Source: Arcuatula senhousia (taxonomy: Eukaryota > Mollusca > Bivalvia > Mytilida > Mytilidae). Taken from it: a DNA stretch of 64,000 nt. The first letter of the stretch is position 1. The number at the start of each line of letters is the position of its first letter. Shown here one piece after another: positions 12,625 to 25,897 of the stretch. Location: contig OZ020307.1 of the NCBI GenBank assembly GCA_963971305.1, forward strand, positions 47,551,702 through 47,615,701. Direction: 5' to 3'. Under the pieces are notes generated by a model. It searched no databases and was not told the DNA's origin. It was given only the letters and a program-made list of their open reading frames with translations. The position numbers and the translations under genes are program-made.

Positions 12625-14054
12625 CTGTGCATATATAATTCTCACTGAAACTGGATATATCTAGCATCAAAATAGTGTTTACCTTTACAGAGAGCTTTAT
12701 TCTTCTAACTAAGGAGTCCAAAAGTCTATAGAAATTATGAAAATTTGTTTTGAGCAGCTACAAAATATATAAACATCCTAGGATGATGTGAAAAAGATTG
12801 AGTAAAAATCATGAATTAATATGTTGTGTAAAAGAATGAGTTCAGTGGTGAATTTAATATCAAGTGAAATATTAAAAAATAAATGTGATATAAGAACTTT
12901 TTTGTTTGTTACTCTATATATTTTCTATTGATGATGGATCCACACAACATCATATCTTCATAAACATCAAGGCAAATACAGAGCAGAACAATACATTAAT
13001 GAAGAAAGCTTTGTCTGGACCCATATTGGACATACAAGTATAATAGTTGACTAGACACACAAAGAAAAAGAAAACACATGCAAGTGTCAATGCAACATAC
13101 CATGTGTAACAGCTCAAGTGCAAGAAAGAATAAAATCACATAGTTCCAATTTAATTATTTGCCAAATGAAGTCTATAAAAAAATGATAAAAGACTAACAA
13201 AAGTTGAAAGCTGTAAATGCTCCATAAGTTTTTTTTTATTTCATGTATTTAATAAGATTTTGTGGCATGCATATTTACTCAATTCACTGTAACAAATTTA
13301 AAGTATTTTATAAATTATCCTTTCAATTCATCATAGTACAAGCATCTTATTCCTCAGCTGTTTACAATAGATATATATTACAAGTTATCCAATGTAAATA
13401 GATTGACTGACAAATATCATAAGCAATGATTATACTATTTGACATGTTAAAGATTGTCTACATGTATTTCAATATATGTTATAAGTTTCAATTATGAATG
13501 TAACCTTGTCAATGAAATGACATTTGACCAATTAAGATTATTTAGAGGCAGGTTATGCCCCCTATCATTTAAAAAAAATCACTAGTATTAAGTAATTGTT
13601 TATTAAAAACAAAACATTGGGTTAAATAATATTTACATATGAGTCCAATAGGGTTATTTTTATCATTGTACCCATTTTCTTTGTACATATACATTGTATA
13701 ACATGTTGGTGACATTTTTGATGCATTTTAGTGAATCAATATGTAATATTGATATGATGATTGCTATGTAATGTTATAAAGATTACTTTAACTAATTATT
13801 GAACAATAATAAACATGCTACCATTGAAATGGTATTAATGTCTAAAAATATTGTCCAAAATACCAAGTATGTGTTCAATAGAAAATGCATATTTTCAAAC
13901 ATAATTGCTGCTATAAGAATATTATGTCTGTAAAAATGTTAGTTATTCTACAAAAGTAATAATAAAAGATAACTTGTTTTGTTATATCAATCTATTTCAC
14001 ACACAAAAAAGTTGCAGAGCTTTATGTCTCTGGTCCATCAATCAGTCCTACACA

Positions 14055-14136
14055 TCACTTTGTTATAATAAAAATGACAAAGTTCCAGACAATAAATATT
14101 GCTCCGCCTGACGCACCAAGACTCATCAGAGGCGCT
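14055..14136 (-). CDS. Candidate last exon: membrane-anchored C-terminus
   Basis: Minus-strand reading: a polypyrimidine tract and acceptor (caatttttttggtag, AG at 14138-14137) precede one base that completes a codon. Then come 26 codons, APLMSLGASGG followed by AIFIVWNFVIFIITK, and a TGA stop at 14057-14055. The last 15-17 residues form a strongly hydrophobic segment ending in a lysine, as expected for a C-terminal transmembrane helix. The GC level is higher than the flanks. I do not recognise the family, and upstream exons (at higher coordinates) were not found. The same bases include ctgatgag, which first suggested a hammerhead ribozyme. The coding reading explains them better. Confidence 0.45.
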
Positions 14137-17100
14137 CTACCAAAAAAATTGAAAATGCCAAACATAATATAATTATGATGAGCATAAAACAATAAAACCA
14201 AAAATACCAAACAGGGGAAGAAAATTATTACTTAATTTATCTAACAATGTCTGGGCAAGAAGAATCTAGGGGTTTAGACAATATTGAAAATTAAACATAT
14301 AATTTAAAGCTATAAATGAAACTCCACTTATACTACTGAATACAAACAAAACATGGTTTGCAAGAACTACACCATATATAGATATGCATGTTACCAAAAA
14401 ATCTAGAAAAGCAAAGTTTTGTCGGACTGGACTGTTGACCCAATATTTATGTTGAAAACCCTGATAATAGTTCATGAACAAGTAAACGGATATTTCTAAA
14501 AAGTACATCATATGTTGTGCTTTCTACCAGGATTCCATCTGCAAATAATTATAGTGTGAATAATCACCCATTAAACTAAAGTTAGTCAACACAACCCTTA
14601 AACATCTGAACAAAATTTAACGAAACTTGGTATGCAAGAAGTTCATCATATGAAATCGTGCATAAATTACCATGTATTCATTAGCCACAAATTTGGGACA
14701 CAATTAAATTTACCAAAATACCAAGAACAACAAAACAGAATTCCATAGAACTTGGAATTGAAGAAGTATAACACTTATAGTTGTATCTGTTGCAACAAAT
14801 CATTGATTTACCAGAGTACATAATTATAAAGCTAATTTTTAACTCCAATACCATAATATGAACTGCACACAAGGGTTATATCATAAATGTACAGCCTTGT
14901 CCAAATGCACAAAACAGGAAATGCTTTCCAAAATTAAGTATAAAAAAAGATATAGATTAAATGTGCAACATAAGACAAAGCCCCACAAAACAGAAACTGT
15001 TTTATCAAACACCAGATTAACGAAATCTCCATCCTTGAAATCAGCATTCAATAGAAACTAAAATGTGTCGCATTTATTTGCAACAGAATACCCAGCAGAA
15101 ATAAACAAATTTATGCAACTCAAAGACATGCTACAAGAAATCCTTAAAATATTTTCAAGATATGAAATATGGTACGCTGCCTAGTTGAGTCATTTAAAGA
15201 AAAAATGGTGGGTTAAACCATGTTATATGGTGACAAACATTCTTCATCCATTGGATATAAAGTTCCATTATAAAAGAAAACATTCTGACTTCCGAGTTGT
15301 CAGTACCAACGGTACTTTGATTAATATGTTGCAAACTCTGTAGTTAGCATCGCCTCGAACTTCTAGAATGCTTGTCAAGTAACAAAATTCAAAGGGAAAT
15401 CAAAAGATTTTCTAGTTCATTTAGTACAAATCTAGAATATAATATATCTTTTCATGTGACCTAATATAACTTCTTTTAACAACATTTTGACACAGTCTGT
15501 TAACCACGATGTCCTCTTTATCTGATATATCATATATTCTTTTAAAAACTTCCTTTAACAAGCCGTATAACAAATTATTAATTTCATAATTTAAAACCCA
15601 AGTCTCTTTATACAAAGTTAACAAAATGTAAATAATCGTAATGGATTGTATTTAAATCCGTTGTTCAACATTCTTTACAAAGTTAAATGATACCCTAAAA
15701 GAGTTTACAGAATATAAAGTTTGTGATTTTATAATAATTAACATCCCATAATGATATTTAATTTCAGTCAAAATGGCTAAATTACAAAAACTGCGATGCT
15801 GTCGAATTTGAAGCAAGAATAGACTCAATATCCTTAAGATATATAAAAAAGATGGATTTCGGCCGCTGATATATATATATATCATGATGATAATCATTTA
15901 TCTTTTAATCGACTGATGTCTTGTTTGAACCAATGCTGCATGTTTTGCTAGCGATCACCTACTTCACCTATGGACTTCGATGACCTCAAGCCGTATTTTG
16001 TCGTACCTCCATACTACTTAAGTAAATTTTTTGAGCTTTTTTCATGATTGGTGCTGCCAAGAAGAAAATATTTTTCTGTATATTTTCCTTATTTACGTAT
16101 GTGTTTACAAGTATGCATGTCTCTTTGTCACTATTCACAACTTGAATCAAGTCAAACTACCGGCAAGTATTTTGTTATCTCAATAAAATAGCTACAGCAA
16201 AAGGAGCAATGTATTTTTGCTCAAGTTTGTTCCGTGTAAAGACTCGTACATGGCTTTTTTCTTGTGAGCTGTATATTAGGACACATCTTCAAGTTAACCA
16301 CAGAACTACATCTTTTATTCATTTGATGCTGTTCAAATCGTCTCATGGACATTTAACTTCCAATACAGCACCATGTTTATCCAATACAATGATCATATTG
16401 TAAAAAATATCTATACAAACACCACAGAATAAGGTTCTTAATCGATATGATTGTTTCCTAAAGCCATCTAACATTAAATCAAGTTTTACCGTGAAGTTAA
16501 TATGATTAGAAGAAAGTAATAACTTCAGAAAAACCAAGAAAACGCCATAATATCGTCATTACATGAATGGCAAGTCAATAATTCTAGGAAAATAAAGAGC
16601 TACTTTTGACTCATCCTAACTAATATTTTGTATTTGGTCACAATCTGTTTAATTTGTTTAGCCGAACAGATGTCCTTCAAAAGACCCGTTGTCGTTTCCA
16701 TTGTTCGGGCCCTACAAAGGTTAAAGCAGTTCGTCTTTGTGCGAGAAATTCACCAGCTTGATTGATGCAAAAAGGAGCCCTAGTAAACTCCAGTAGTCAT
16801 ATTCTACCGATTAGTTATTTTTCAAAGCAATTTAAGACGTAAAGAGTTTGCAATTTGATACGTGACCTAAAGAGAAAGAGCTTGTTCTGTGTGTAGCTTT
16901 AAGATGTGATTTACGAGTTTATTCAGTTTGTCTGTAGTCAAGACGGTTTAAATTATGTAATCTTTATAAAAATCTATTTTTTTCTATAGTGCTGTTTATT
17001 TAACACGTTTTTGTATCAACAAAACTTTGAAACTATTAATCTAAAAAATTCTTATACAACCCCTTTTTATGTAAATAAACTTAGATAATAAGACAGAAAG

Positions 17101-17587
17101 AGCTCAACTTTCTTTAAATCTTGTAAGATATTATAACTGGAATGCTACTTTTGACACAAAAGACATACATCTTTATACAATTTAAAGAAAAGTCCTCCAC
17201 TGCGGTTTCGTTTACCTATATGGTTAATGTTCTTGAGACAAACTTCATTCTCACTATCAGAAATTTACGTTAGGCTGCATTAAAGAAGTTGAACTTGTTG
17301 TGTATATTCAGAGAGGAAGGTCTGCGAATCTGACCCCCTCTCCCAGGAACAAAACATCACAGCTAGCTAGTGAACAAAATGATCAGAAATTTGTCAGGCA
17401 TCAGTAGGAAAAATCCAGAGGAAGGAGCTCTGTGGGTTGGACCAACCCTTCCCCATTGGAACATTTTCCCTGCACCCAGAAACACCATATTCACATTGAT
17501 GTTAATGTAACAAGAATTTCGTTTTAACAGCACTAATTTGAGAAACTTTTTGTAAAGCTACCCATTTCGGTCATACATATAATCAAA
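14137..17587. other. AT-rich sequence, no gene recognised
   Basis: Several open frames of 60-80 codons occur on both strands but none shows a domain, consistent splice sites or a clear protein-like composition. Upstream exons of the membrane-protein candidate may be hidden here. Confidence 0.35.
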
Positions 17588-18530
17588 GGCCCCCATTACA
17601 GATTAGGTGACTAACAAGGATTAAGATGCAACACCAGTATGAAATTAAATGATTGAAATATTGGTATCAGCAGCTTTCAATGTTCTTGTAAAACAATTTT
17701 GACCAGGGCCCTCCCCCTACAAGTAATCAAAGAATTAAGTTGTAACACCAGCAGCATGAACATCAACGATTAGTTTAAACATATTTATTTATCCTGGATT
17801 GGGAAACAAGCTTAATGCTTATGTAAATCCCTCTCCAGCTAGCAGTTTGCGAGTGTGGCCTTTGCAGCGGCCCCCATTGAGCCTACTCTTATCGAACTCT
17901 ACAAAGGGGTCTTTAACGTGCATGGGGTATTGCTCTCCACATACACGGGACAACCTTTTTTCGTCCCTTCCGAAGGACTAGCATCGTTCCTTGAGACCAT
18001 CCTCGCAAATGGTGTCAAGAGAGAGTCGGAAAATTGGTTCATGAAATTTTCACCCCGGACGAGGATCGAACCACGAACCTTGGTGTTAGTAGCCCGACGC
18101 GTTAACCACTACACCACCGGCTCTCATTCATCAACGATTGAAAACCTCTCTGTAAATATTGGTAACAGCAGCTTCCACTGTTCTTATAAAACAATTTGAC
18201 CAGGCCCCCCCCCCCCTACAAGTAATCTAAGAACCAGCAGCATGAACATCAACGATTGAAAAACCTCTGTAAATATTGGTAACGTTTTATAAAACAATTT
18301 TGACCAGCCTCCCCCTACCAATTTAGTTGTAACACCAGCGTGAACATCAATGATTGAATACCTCTCTGTAAATATTGGTAACAGCAGCTAACCACGTTTT
18401 ATAAAACAATTTTGACCAGCCCCCCCCCTGCCAATTTAGTTGTAACACCAGCGTTAACATCAATGATCAATGATGATTGAAGAAAACCTCTCTGTAAATA
18501 TTGGTATCTAACGCTAATCACCCATGTTTT
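17588..18530 (+). repeat. Tandem array of about 115-130 bp units
   Basis: About five diverged units share the phrases aacaccagcagcatgaacat, caacgattgaaaacctc, tgtaaatattggtaacagc, aaaacaattttgaccag and a C-run. One unit is split by the SINE at 17772-18128. Nothing in it codes. Confidence 0.75.
17772..18128 (-). mobile_element. tRNA-derived SINE
   Basis: Read on the minus strand, the 5' part is tRNA-like. It has a box A (tggtgtagtgg, at 18116-18106) and a perfect box B (ggttcgatcc, at 18072-18063), followed by a roughly 250 bp non-tRNA body and an A/T-rich tail near 17780. An 11 bp direct repeat, catcaacgatt, flanks it (17761-17771 and 18129-18139). That matches the uninterrupted sequence of neighbouring tandem units, so it is the target duplication. 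It may belong to one of the mollusc SINE families with a conserved central domain, but I cannot confirm which. The 114-codon plus-strand frame across it is a chance reading. Confidence 0.85.
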
Positions 18531-20969
18531 ACACAAACTCTCAGCAGATATCACTCTTACACTTAATGGATGATCTTTATTTGCAGGATCAACACAACAT
18601 GCTGACAGACAGATGAACTCTTATAATCAGTGTCTGATCATAAAAAAAAATGCCAAAATCATTTATTCTTAAGCTCATTATTTCAAATGAAAACAAAGCA
18701 GCAAAAAATTACAAAATCTTCCAAATCACTTGAAAAAAGATTAATTAAAATTTCAGCACTCTTTAGTATACCGGTACCAGTTTTTTTTCCCTCAGTTCAG
18801 TCCCCGGGTTTCAGTTATTCCAAGATTTCATTTCATTCATATAATCAGTGGAAATCTGAGCCTGGTAGGTCACAGTGGTCAATCTTCAGTTACTAAGTAA
18901 CTAATATTTTTATATATACATGATATTCAGGTTTCAATAGGGCTTAATTGCAAACCAATGGTCTTGGTTAAAGGCTGCATATGACACAAAGCTTTTTTCT
19001 CTGCATTGAATTGTCAATTGTTAATGGATGTTCTGTAGTGAACATTTATTCCACATTCCTTTACTTTCTATCTTTTTGTCTTTTACAAGTAATAATAATT
19101 CCAGGAACTGTTTCAACTTTCATTAAAATTTTGGTGTGATATGCATTTAAAAAAAAATATTCTAGGAACTGTTTCAACTTTCATAAAGATTTGATGTGAA
19201 ATGCATATGTCTTCATAACATAAATATTTATTGTATATGTATACTGTTTCCTTCAAGGACCCCAAATATGTGCAACTTTCTTTTATCAATAGCCCCCTGC
19301 TCCAAAATTGTAGAGTTTAGGTCTTAGGGATGTCTGTCCTTATAATCATTATTCCTTCTCCTGGCACCAATCTCTTTTTATTATCAGCAATTTCTCCCAA
19401 ACCATGAAAGGGATTTTCATGAAACTTTAGCACAATGTTTGTGACATAATGTTATATGGATCACCTGTTTTAAAAATTTGATCTGATTGATTCATGGAAA
19501 GTGCGGGAGATGTTAATCTGTGGCGGATTCAGAAATTTTAAACAGGAGGGCGGGCAATTAAAAAAATTATCTTCTGGGACCTCTTGTTTCATACAGTTCC
19601 TGACCAAATTTCCCGGTCAAACAGGAGGGCGCACATCCGGCACGCAGGTTCTAAATCTGCCTTTGTAAATGTTTGTGAGCAGCAGCAATTGCAGTTTCTG
19701 TTTTTAGCATAATTCAATTTCAGTTTTAGGCATCTGCCTCAGTTTCATTTGAGAAATCATTCTAAGATTTATGTTGAAAGTTACAAAAAGACAAAAACTT
19801 TCATCCTTTAATATGAACGGCTTCGTTACATCAAACAACAATCCAAAAAATCTGTTTCTTTCAATCTGAACAAATCAAAAATTATGCAACAAGCATTATA
19901 GCTGTGTTTAAGCAGACGGCCCTGTTAAGTGGTGCCCTATTACATAATCAGCAGAACACGATGCACATTTAAAAGTAAGATCATCTTCAATCAAGAGATG
20001 AACTATGGGAAATAATCGATAGACGGTGACACCAACAATATTGTAAGATTGTTGGCAGAGAATAAGGTTAGGGAGATACAATTATTATCATGTCAATTCT
20101 TGCCAATTAAAGGTAAATTTTTACCTGTAGATTCAAGCTTGTCAATCAAAGAATACCTGGCCGAGAAAATCAGGTACAAACATAACGATAAGACTTCAAA
20201 TAGATATTTAACTAACAATTAACTAAATGACCCGTACGACAGACTCGCACAGGTAGAAAAGACTTGTGACGATTATTTAATTTTCTGAACAATACCATAA
20301 GTAAAATCTATCCACTAAATGCCCCTTAACTGTGCCGTATTGTCAATCATTTTTGTCCCCACTTGAAACCTTATATCCTTATTTAGTTTATTAAATTATT
20401 GACAATAATTGAAAACAATTACAAAATCAATGTTTTGAAGAAGGTGGCCTCTAGAATTGTCAGAATAGGCCAAATTAATGTTTGTTTAGTCAAATCAAAA
20501 TGTAATGTAAAGAATTAGTATCCAATATGATATATGCCCTTAACTTCTTTTTTATTTTGGGGGGAAGGGGGTGTGGAGGAGGAGGAGGGTAAGGGGAGAG
20601 AGGATACTTAATAAAAGCATAATAAGTCTATTAAATAATATCATTAATTGTTAAAAGAGCCTGTAAGAAAAAATGATCTTAAACAGTTTATTTTTGCTCA
20701 GCCTACTTTTATTGAATAAAAGTATAATCATAGCATAATTTATTTAAACAGATAAAAGAAAAGAAGTAGTTTTATCTTGTTTTTGTATAACAAAATCTAT
20801 TTGGTAAAATAACATGTAGTACTATAGGCTATATTGTAATAATCTGTTTTATTATTTATTTTTTGTACCTGATATGCAGATAGGGCAATAAAATGCTAAG
20901 AGTTAGGCAGGATAAAGTGTGAATTTATACATGTTAATATAAAATGTTGAAATGCCTTATAGTTGTAGC
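18531..20969. other. No gene seen; decayed repeat fragments
   Basis: At 19518-19670 there are remnants of a hAT-like MITE (gtggcggattcag on the left, complement of gcagatttagaacc on the right). At 20560-20612 there is a purine-rich G/A tract. Nothing else stands out. Confidence 0.4.
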
Positions 20970-21440
20970 AGACTAAAAAAGTCATAAAGGGCCCCATCAA
21001 CAAGATTCTAAGTTTTTCCAAAAAATATTTGACAGATTAGGCTATAATAAAATAATTCCTAGATTTTCATCCAACTTTCTTGAAAATATGGGGCCAGCAA
21101 GTGAATTTTTTTCTATTTTGTTAAATTATGCTGCCAAGTTAAAGAAAAAAGTCCAAAAACAGACTTAATTTGCCAAAAAAAAACAAAACAATAAATAATT
21201 TTTTTTGAGTGGCTGAGAAAATCAGGGCTGGAGGAGATGAGAATCTAGGATATTTTTTATATTGGTCTTAATATGAAATTTTTAAAATATGTAAATCCCC
21301 AAATGATATTGAATACTGTGTAAAAGAACAAATATGTACCCTTAACAGTTTTAGTCTTAAAAAAAGTTGGGAATAGAAGGATGCAGAGACAATGGACAAA
21401 GTGAAAACTAAAGGGCTGCCATGTCCTTGAGTCCAAATGA
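20970..21440 (+). mobile_element. Decayed pearl-like element, related to family A
   Basis: The start (gtcataaagggccccatc) matches the start of the 2941-4150 element. The end keeps gacaaagtgaaaactaaagg, which parallels the post-ACGG segment there. The core array and ACGG tract are largely lost. Confidence 0.5.
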
Positions 21441-23450
21441 TCAAACTATCTTATAGCAGAAAAAAACAAGTTTTAAAACTCCGCAAGTAAGAGTTTCACA
21501 AATAAATAATGAAACAATATACTGAAATTAATATGATTTTAAAGTTCAATAGCTTTGCATCTTTATATACAACAATGTAGTACGCTTGCACTTATTGACC
21601 AAGGCTCAATAGAGCAACCTGTCATCATATACATCGATATTGAATAATTATGATTCTTATTTTTTTTTTCTAATTAACTCATACATAACAGATAATGACA
21701 TGTGTTACAAAAATATACATGTAAAAACCAAAATATATCTATGTCATATCAATGTCACAAATATGGAATAAATCTCAATGAAGGGGAGATAACCAAATCA
21801 CAAAAAAAGGGGACATTACTCAATATTAAGTGAAAAATTAGTAACAAGACACATTTAAATCAATAAAACAATCAAGGATATTAATGACAGAATATAATAC
21901 AATAGACATGTGATCACGTCAATATCGAATGCCACGCTTCAAAAGACGTAAATCTATACTTAATTCAATGAGGTTTTCCGTTAATGAAAATAGAAACTGT
22001 AATCTTGCTTGTAATGATAAAGTTCTATTAATTTGGCCATAGGGCACAGATAGAAACTGATCGAATCAATTCATGGTATCATTTTTCTGAAGAGTGTTTA
22101 TCATCATCACTAAGTTGAAAAACATAAATAACATATATGATGATTATGTCTAGGTTAAGTTAGAAATAAAACATAAATAATATTTTGTAAAAACTTATAA
22201 GGACTTTATGTCTAGGTCAAGTTAAAAAAAACATAAATATTTTGTAAACACAATTATTAGGTCAATTAAAAAAAAAACATAAATATTTTGCATAACACTT
22301 ATAAGGTGATATATCAAAGTTGTACAGTTAATAATATCATTATAACAACAGTTAATCATACAATCTGTGACAATGAGTTCATGTTTTTGACATAGTTTAC
22401 ATGTCTATTTTACATGATAACAAGGTTTTTCAAGTTGACCTAACAGTTTTCTAGGCACACTGGGAAAACATTCTTCCTTTATTAGAGGCTCATAGCTAGA
22501 TAATTCTAGTCATATGAATACATTTTTCCTATTTTAGAGGCCCATAGCTAGATAATTCTTAGTCATAGGAATACATTCTTCTTTTTTTAGAGGCCCATAG
22601 CCAGATAATTCTAGTGTGGTTTGCCATAGACCTGTACAGTAGTCTAATGTACAGGTATATGGGTCTACATAAACATATGGATGCAAGAAATTATGTGGTG
22701 GGACTTTTACATGAGTTATTGCCCTTTGAACTTATCATAGTTTTAAAGTAACATGGAAGACATTCTATCTATAGGCAAAAAACATAATTTTTAATCATAA
22801 GTTATTTTTTAGCTTTTAACAATATGAAAAATGACAAAAATTTTGAACATCTTGCTAAATTTTTAATGCCCTAATATAATATTTGTTTTTTCATTCATAG
22901 TGCAAATAAAAAGGTAAAAATATGTTTCTAACATTAAAAAAAAATTGATTTAAACAAACACCAGAATTTATTAACATTTCCCCTTTTCAATAACTAAAAT
23001 CAAAATAATGACATATTAAGGCAATAAAATGAAGAATCGCTATGAAACTGTTTCTTTTTCTTCTATCACAGAAATAGTTTCAATAGTTAAAGTATACATA
23101 CTTAATTGTTATTGAATATCAAAATGAAACCATTTGCATTGAAAGTCCTTTACCAAATCAAAGTCGTGTCCCCCTTTAAACTAAAATGTTCAATTGTCAT
23201 CATGCCTGACTGGTGTACATAGTTTTGTGGAGATCTAACAGACAGTTTCAAAAAATCACTTTTAACAAATAAGAAAAAATGAAAATCTATAGATACAATA
23301 ATGCTCTTTTTATGCAGACTTGCTAAAAAAATTGTTTTGCAGAAATCATTGGAACGAACACACACATATGTAAATTTGAGTTGCTGCTGAATTATGTAGC
23401 TCAGTTAGCTCAAACTTATCCACATCTCATTATCTTCCGATAAATTTTCA
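21441..23450. repeat. No gene; two small degenerate tandem repeats
   Basis: At about 22100-22310 the phrase aaacataaatattttgta recurs three to four times. At 22460-22615 there are three copies of a roughly 65 bp unit containing agaggcccatagctagataa. The rest is AT-rich and unremarkable. Confidence 0.55.
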
Positions 23451-23559
23451 ACGCATGAAATACCTTCTGGTTTTCCTCATGGTGTTTCTGGACCTCCAAA
23501 GACCTTGTTTTATCCAGTTTGATTGGCTTATAATCCTTCTTATGGAACACAGCCCCTTT

Positions 23560-23642
23560 TTTGATGGAAATATGTAAGGACGGATGTACAGACGGACATG
23601 AGCAAAGCTTAATGCCCCCGACATAACGTCACAGGGGCATAC
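23560..23642 (+). mobile_element. 3' end of a pearl-like element
   Basis: A short degenerate gacgga tract is followed by a hairpin (aatgcccc/ggggcat) and an A-rich end. This is the same end layout as the other pearl-like copies. Only the terminal part is recognisable. Confidence 0.5.
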
Positions 23643-23645
23643 AAA

Positions 23646-25432
23646 AATTAAAGTTTGTTTTTGCCTACAAAAACAATGTCTCCCCCCCGTTTCCCCAAAA
23701 ATGTCCAAGTTCAAAGGGCCATTTCTCCCACAAAAATTTGAGGATCAAAATTTCCTGGTAATATGCACAACAACATATGGTGTCCTTCCTATATACCAAG
23801 TTTCGTTGAATTCGGTTCAGTAGTTTCAGAGGAGTTGCGCTGACAAGATGAACAAGAGTTGACACTAAAGTGTGTCTCGCCTGTCGGCACCATCACAGAA
23901 CTCATTGAAGGTCTAGCTGGGCCTTCAGAAAAGTTAAGGTCATGTGACAGACAGATGACAGAATTCCTATCCATCACAAAAATGTCTGAAGTTTGTTCTA
24001 GATACCATAGTTATTGAGAAACTATGAAAAAAAAACAACATTCACTAAGTCATTGAACCTTGAAAATGGGGTCAGGGTCACACCACATGGTGTCAGTTGT
24101 TTTAGACCGAAACCCCAAATGTCTGTATGTCAAATATCAGATGCCTAGCTATTATACTTTTAACTTAATTTATTTTCGACAAAAATTTTAATTGTCCAAA
24201 AAATCATCTAAGTCCACAGAGTCACTGAACCATGGAAATTGTGTCAAGGTCACAGGACATTGTGTCAGTTGCATAGACCATAACTCCAGGTGTCTGTATA
24301 CCAGATATTAGATGCCTAGCTATTATACTTTTCACTTAATTCATTTTCCACAAAAGTCCTACATAGAGGTTTTTTGGCGCCCAAAATCATCCAAGTCCAC
24401 AGAGTCACTGAACCATAAAAATGGAGTCAAGGTCAAATGGCATGGCGCCAGTTGCATAGACCATAACCCAAAGTGTCTGTATACCAGATATCAAATGCCT
24501 AGCTATTATACTTTTCACTTTATTCATTTTCCACTAAAGTCTTACAAAGGGGTTTTTTAGCCTGAAAAAAACATCAAAGTTAACAGAGTCAATGAACCAT
24601 GAAATTGGGGTCAAGGTCAAATGGCATGGTGCCAGTTGTGTAGACCATAACCCAAACTGGCCGTATACCAAATATCAGATGCCTAGCTATTATACTTTTC
24701 TTGTAATTCATTTTCCATTAAAGTCTTACAAAGGGTTTTTTTGGCCTGAAAAAACATTTAAGTTCACAGAGTCACTGAACCATGAAATTTGGGTCAGGGT
24801 CAAACGGTATGGTGCCAGTTGCGTAGACCATAACCTGAACTGTCTGTATACCAAATATCAGATGCCTAGCTATTATACTTTTCTTGTAATTCATTTTCCA
24901 CAAAAGTCTTACAAAGGGGTTTTTTGGCCCGAAAAAACATCTAAGTTCACAGAGTCACTGAACCATGAAATTTGGGTCAGGGTCAAACGGCATGGTGCCA
25001 GTTGCGTAGACCATAACGTGAACTGTCTGTATACCAAATATCAGATGCCTAGCTATTATACTTTTCTTGTAATTCATTTTCCACAAAAGTCTTACAAAAA
25101 AGTTTACGCCGTCGCCGCCGCCGCCGCCGGCGGAAAGTAATACCTATGTCTCGCCTTCAGCGACTAAAGTCGCAGGCGAGACAAAAATGAGGATTTTCAG
25201 CAAATTTCTAAGTTCAAAGGGCCATAACTCCCACAAAAATTTGAGGATAAAAATTTCCTGGTAATATGCACAACAACATAAGATGTCCTTCCTATATACC
25301 AATTTTCGTTGAATTCGGTTCAGTAGTTTCAGAGGAGTTGCGCTGACAAACTTTGTGACGGACAGACGGACGGACGGACTGACGGACACGACAAAAACAA
25401 TATGTCTCCCCACAAAAGTGGGGGGAGACATA
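23646..25432 (+). mobile_element. Pearl-like element, family C, split by another element
   Basis: It starts with aaagtttgtttttgcctac and a C-run. It then has core units with ctggtaatatgcacaac, a (ACGG)n-type tract at 25358-25388, and the end hairpin ccccac-aaaa-gtgggg at about 25409-25424. The copy at 35345-35984 has the same order without interruption. Here the core is broken after gctgacaagatga by the family B element at 23852-25183, and resumes with aatgaggattttcagc. Confidence 0.75.
23852..25183 (+). mobile_element. Pearl-like element, family B, nested
   Basis: It starts acaagagttgacactaaag. It carries about six tandem units of roughly 183 bp (phrase gatgcctagctattatac, about 24000-25110), then a GCC-rich tract (gccgtcgccgccgccgccg), and ends in a long hairpin formed by tctcgcct and aggcgaga (25150-25179). 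The open frames in the tandem core (24312-24560, 24592-25140) are repeat translations. The same two ends occur at 41937-42840 around a different core. Confidence 0.75.
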
Positions 25433-25897
25433 ATTATTTTGTTGCTGGAACAAACATATTTTACTAATGAAATACTCTGTACATGTATCATTGACAGTAT
25501 TTTATTGAAATTTAGAGACAATTGCTGTGATTAGTACATAAAAAGTTATCTAAAGAATTGTAATTATTACTTAGTGTTGGGTATCAATTTTTACATTTGT
25601 GGATTCTATTCAAGACAATGAATACCGTAAGTTATTGATGAAGACACTAATGGTGCACTGCAAGAATTTGCTTCCATTGAAGGCATTTGCTTTGGTGTTT
25701 TTATAAAATTTTCTTCAAATCTATAAAAATTAATACCCACATCAAGTTTTCTTTACAAGCATATATCTACATCTAAGCATAAGAAAATCTACATAAGCAC
25801 ATACTAGCACTGTTCTATATAAGCATTATTTAAAATAAACCGCTACCAGGAGCTAGCTTTTCTGGACTACACAAGCACACACAACATAGAAACAAAC

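Noticed and set aside
12518..12721. Minus-strand 67-codon frame overlapping the plus-strand candidate exon
   Set aside because: It looks protein-like but lacks a good acceptor. The plus strand has a strong polypyrimidine tract and AG, so I preferred that reading, with low confidence.
14110..14136. Possible hammerhead ribozyme (ctgatgag on the minus strand with cgcct...aggcg flanks)
   Set aside because: The second conserved core (gaaa) and stem II are missing. The bases are explained better as coding sequence after a good splice acceptor.
18040..18128. tRNA gene on the minus strand
   Set aside because: Box A and box B are present, but it is the head of a SINE with a long body and target duplication, not a free tRNA.
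17855..18199. 114-codon frame resembling a conserved protein
   Set aside because: It reads across a minus-strand SINE, including its tRNA-like part, and ends in the tandem array.
24312..25140. Two long plus-strand open frames
   Set aside because: They lie wholly in the 183 bp tandem core of a pearl-like element and translate the repeat over and over.
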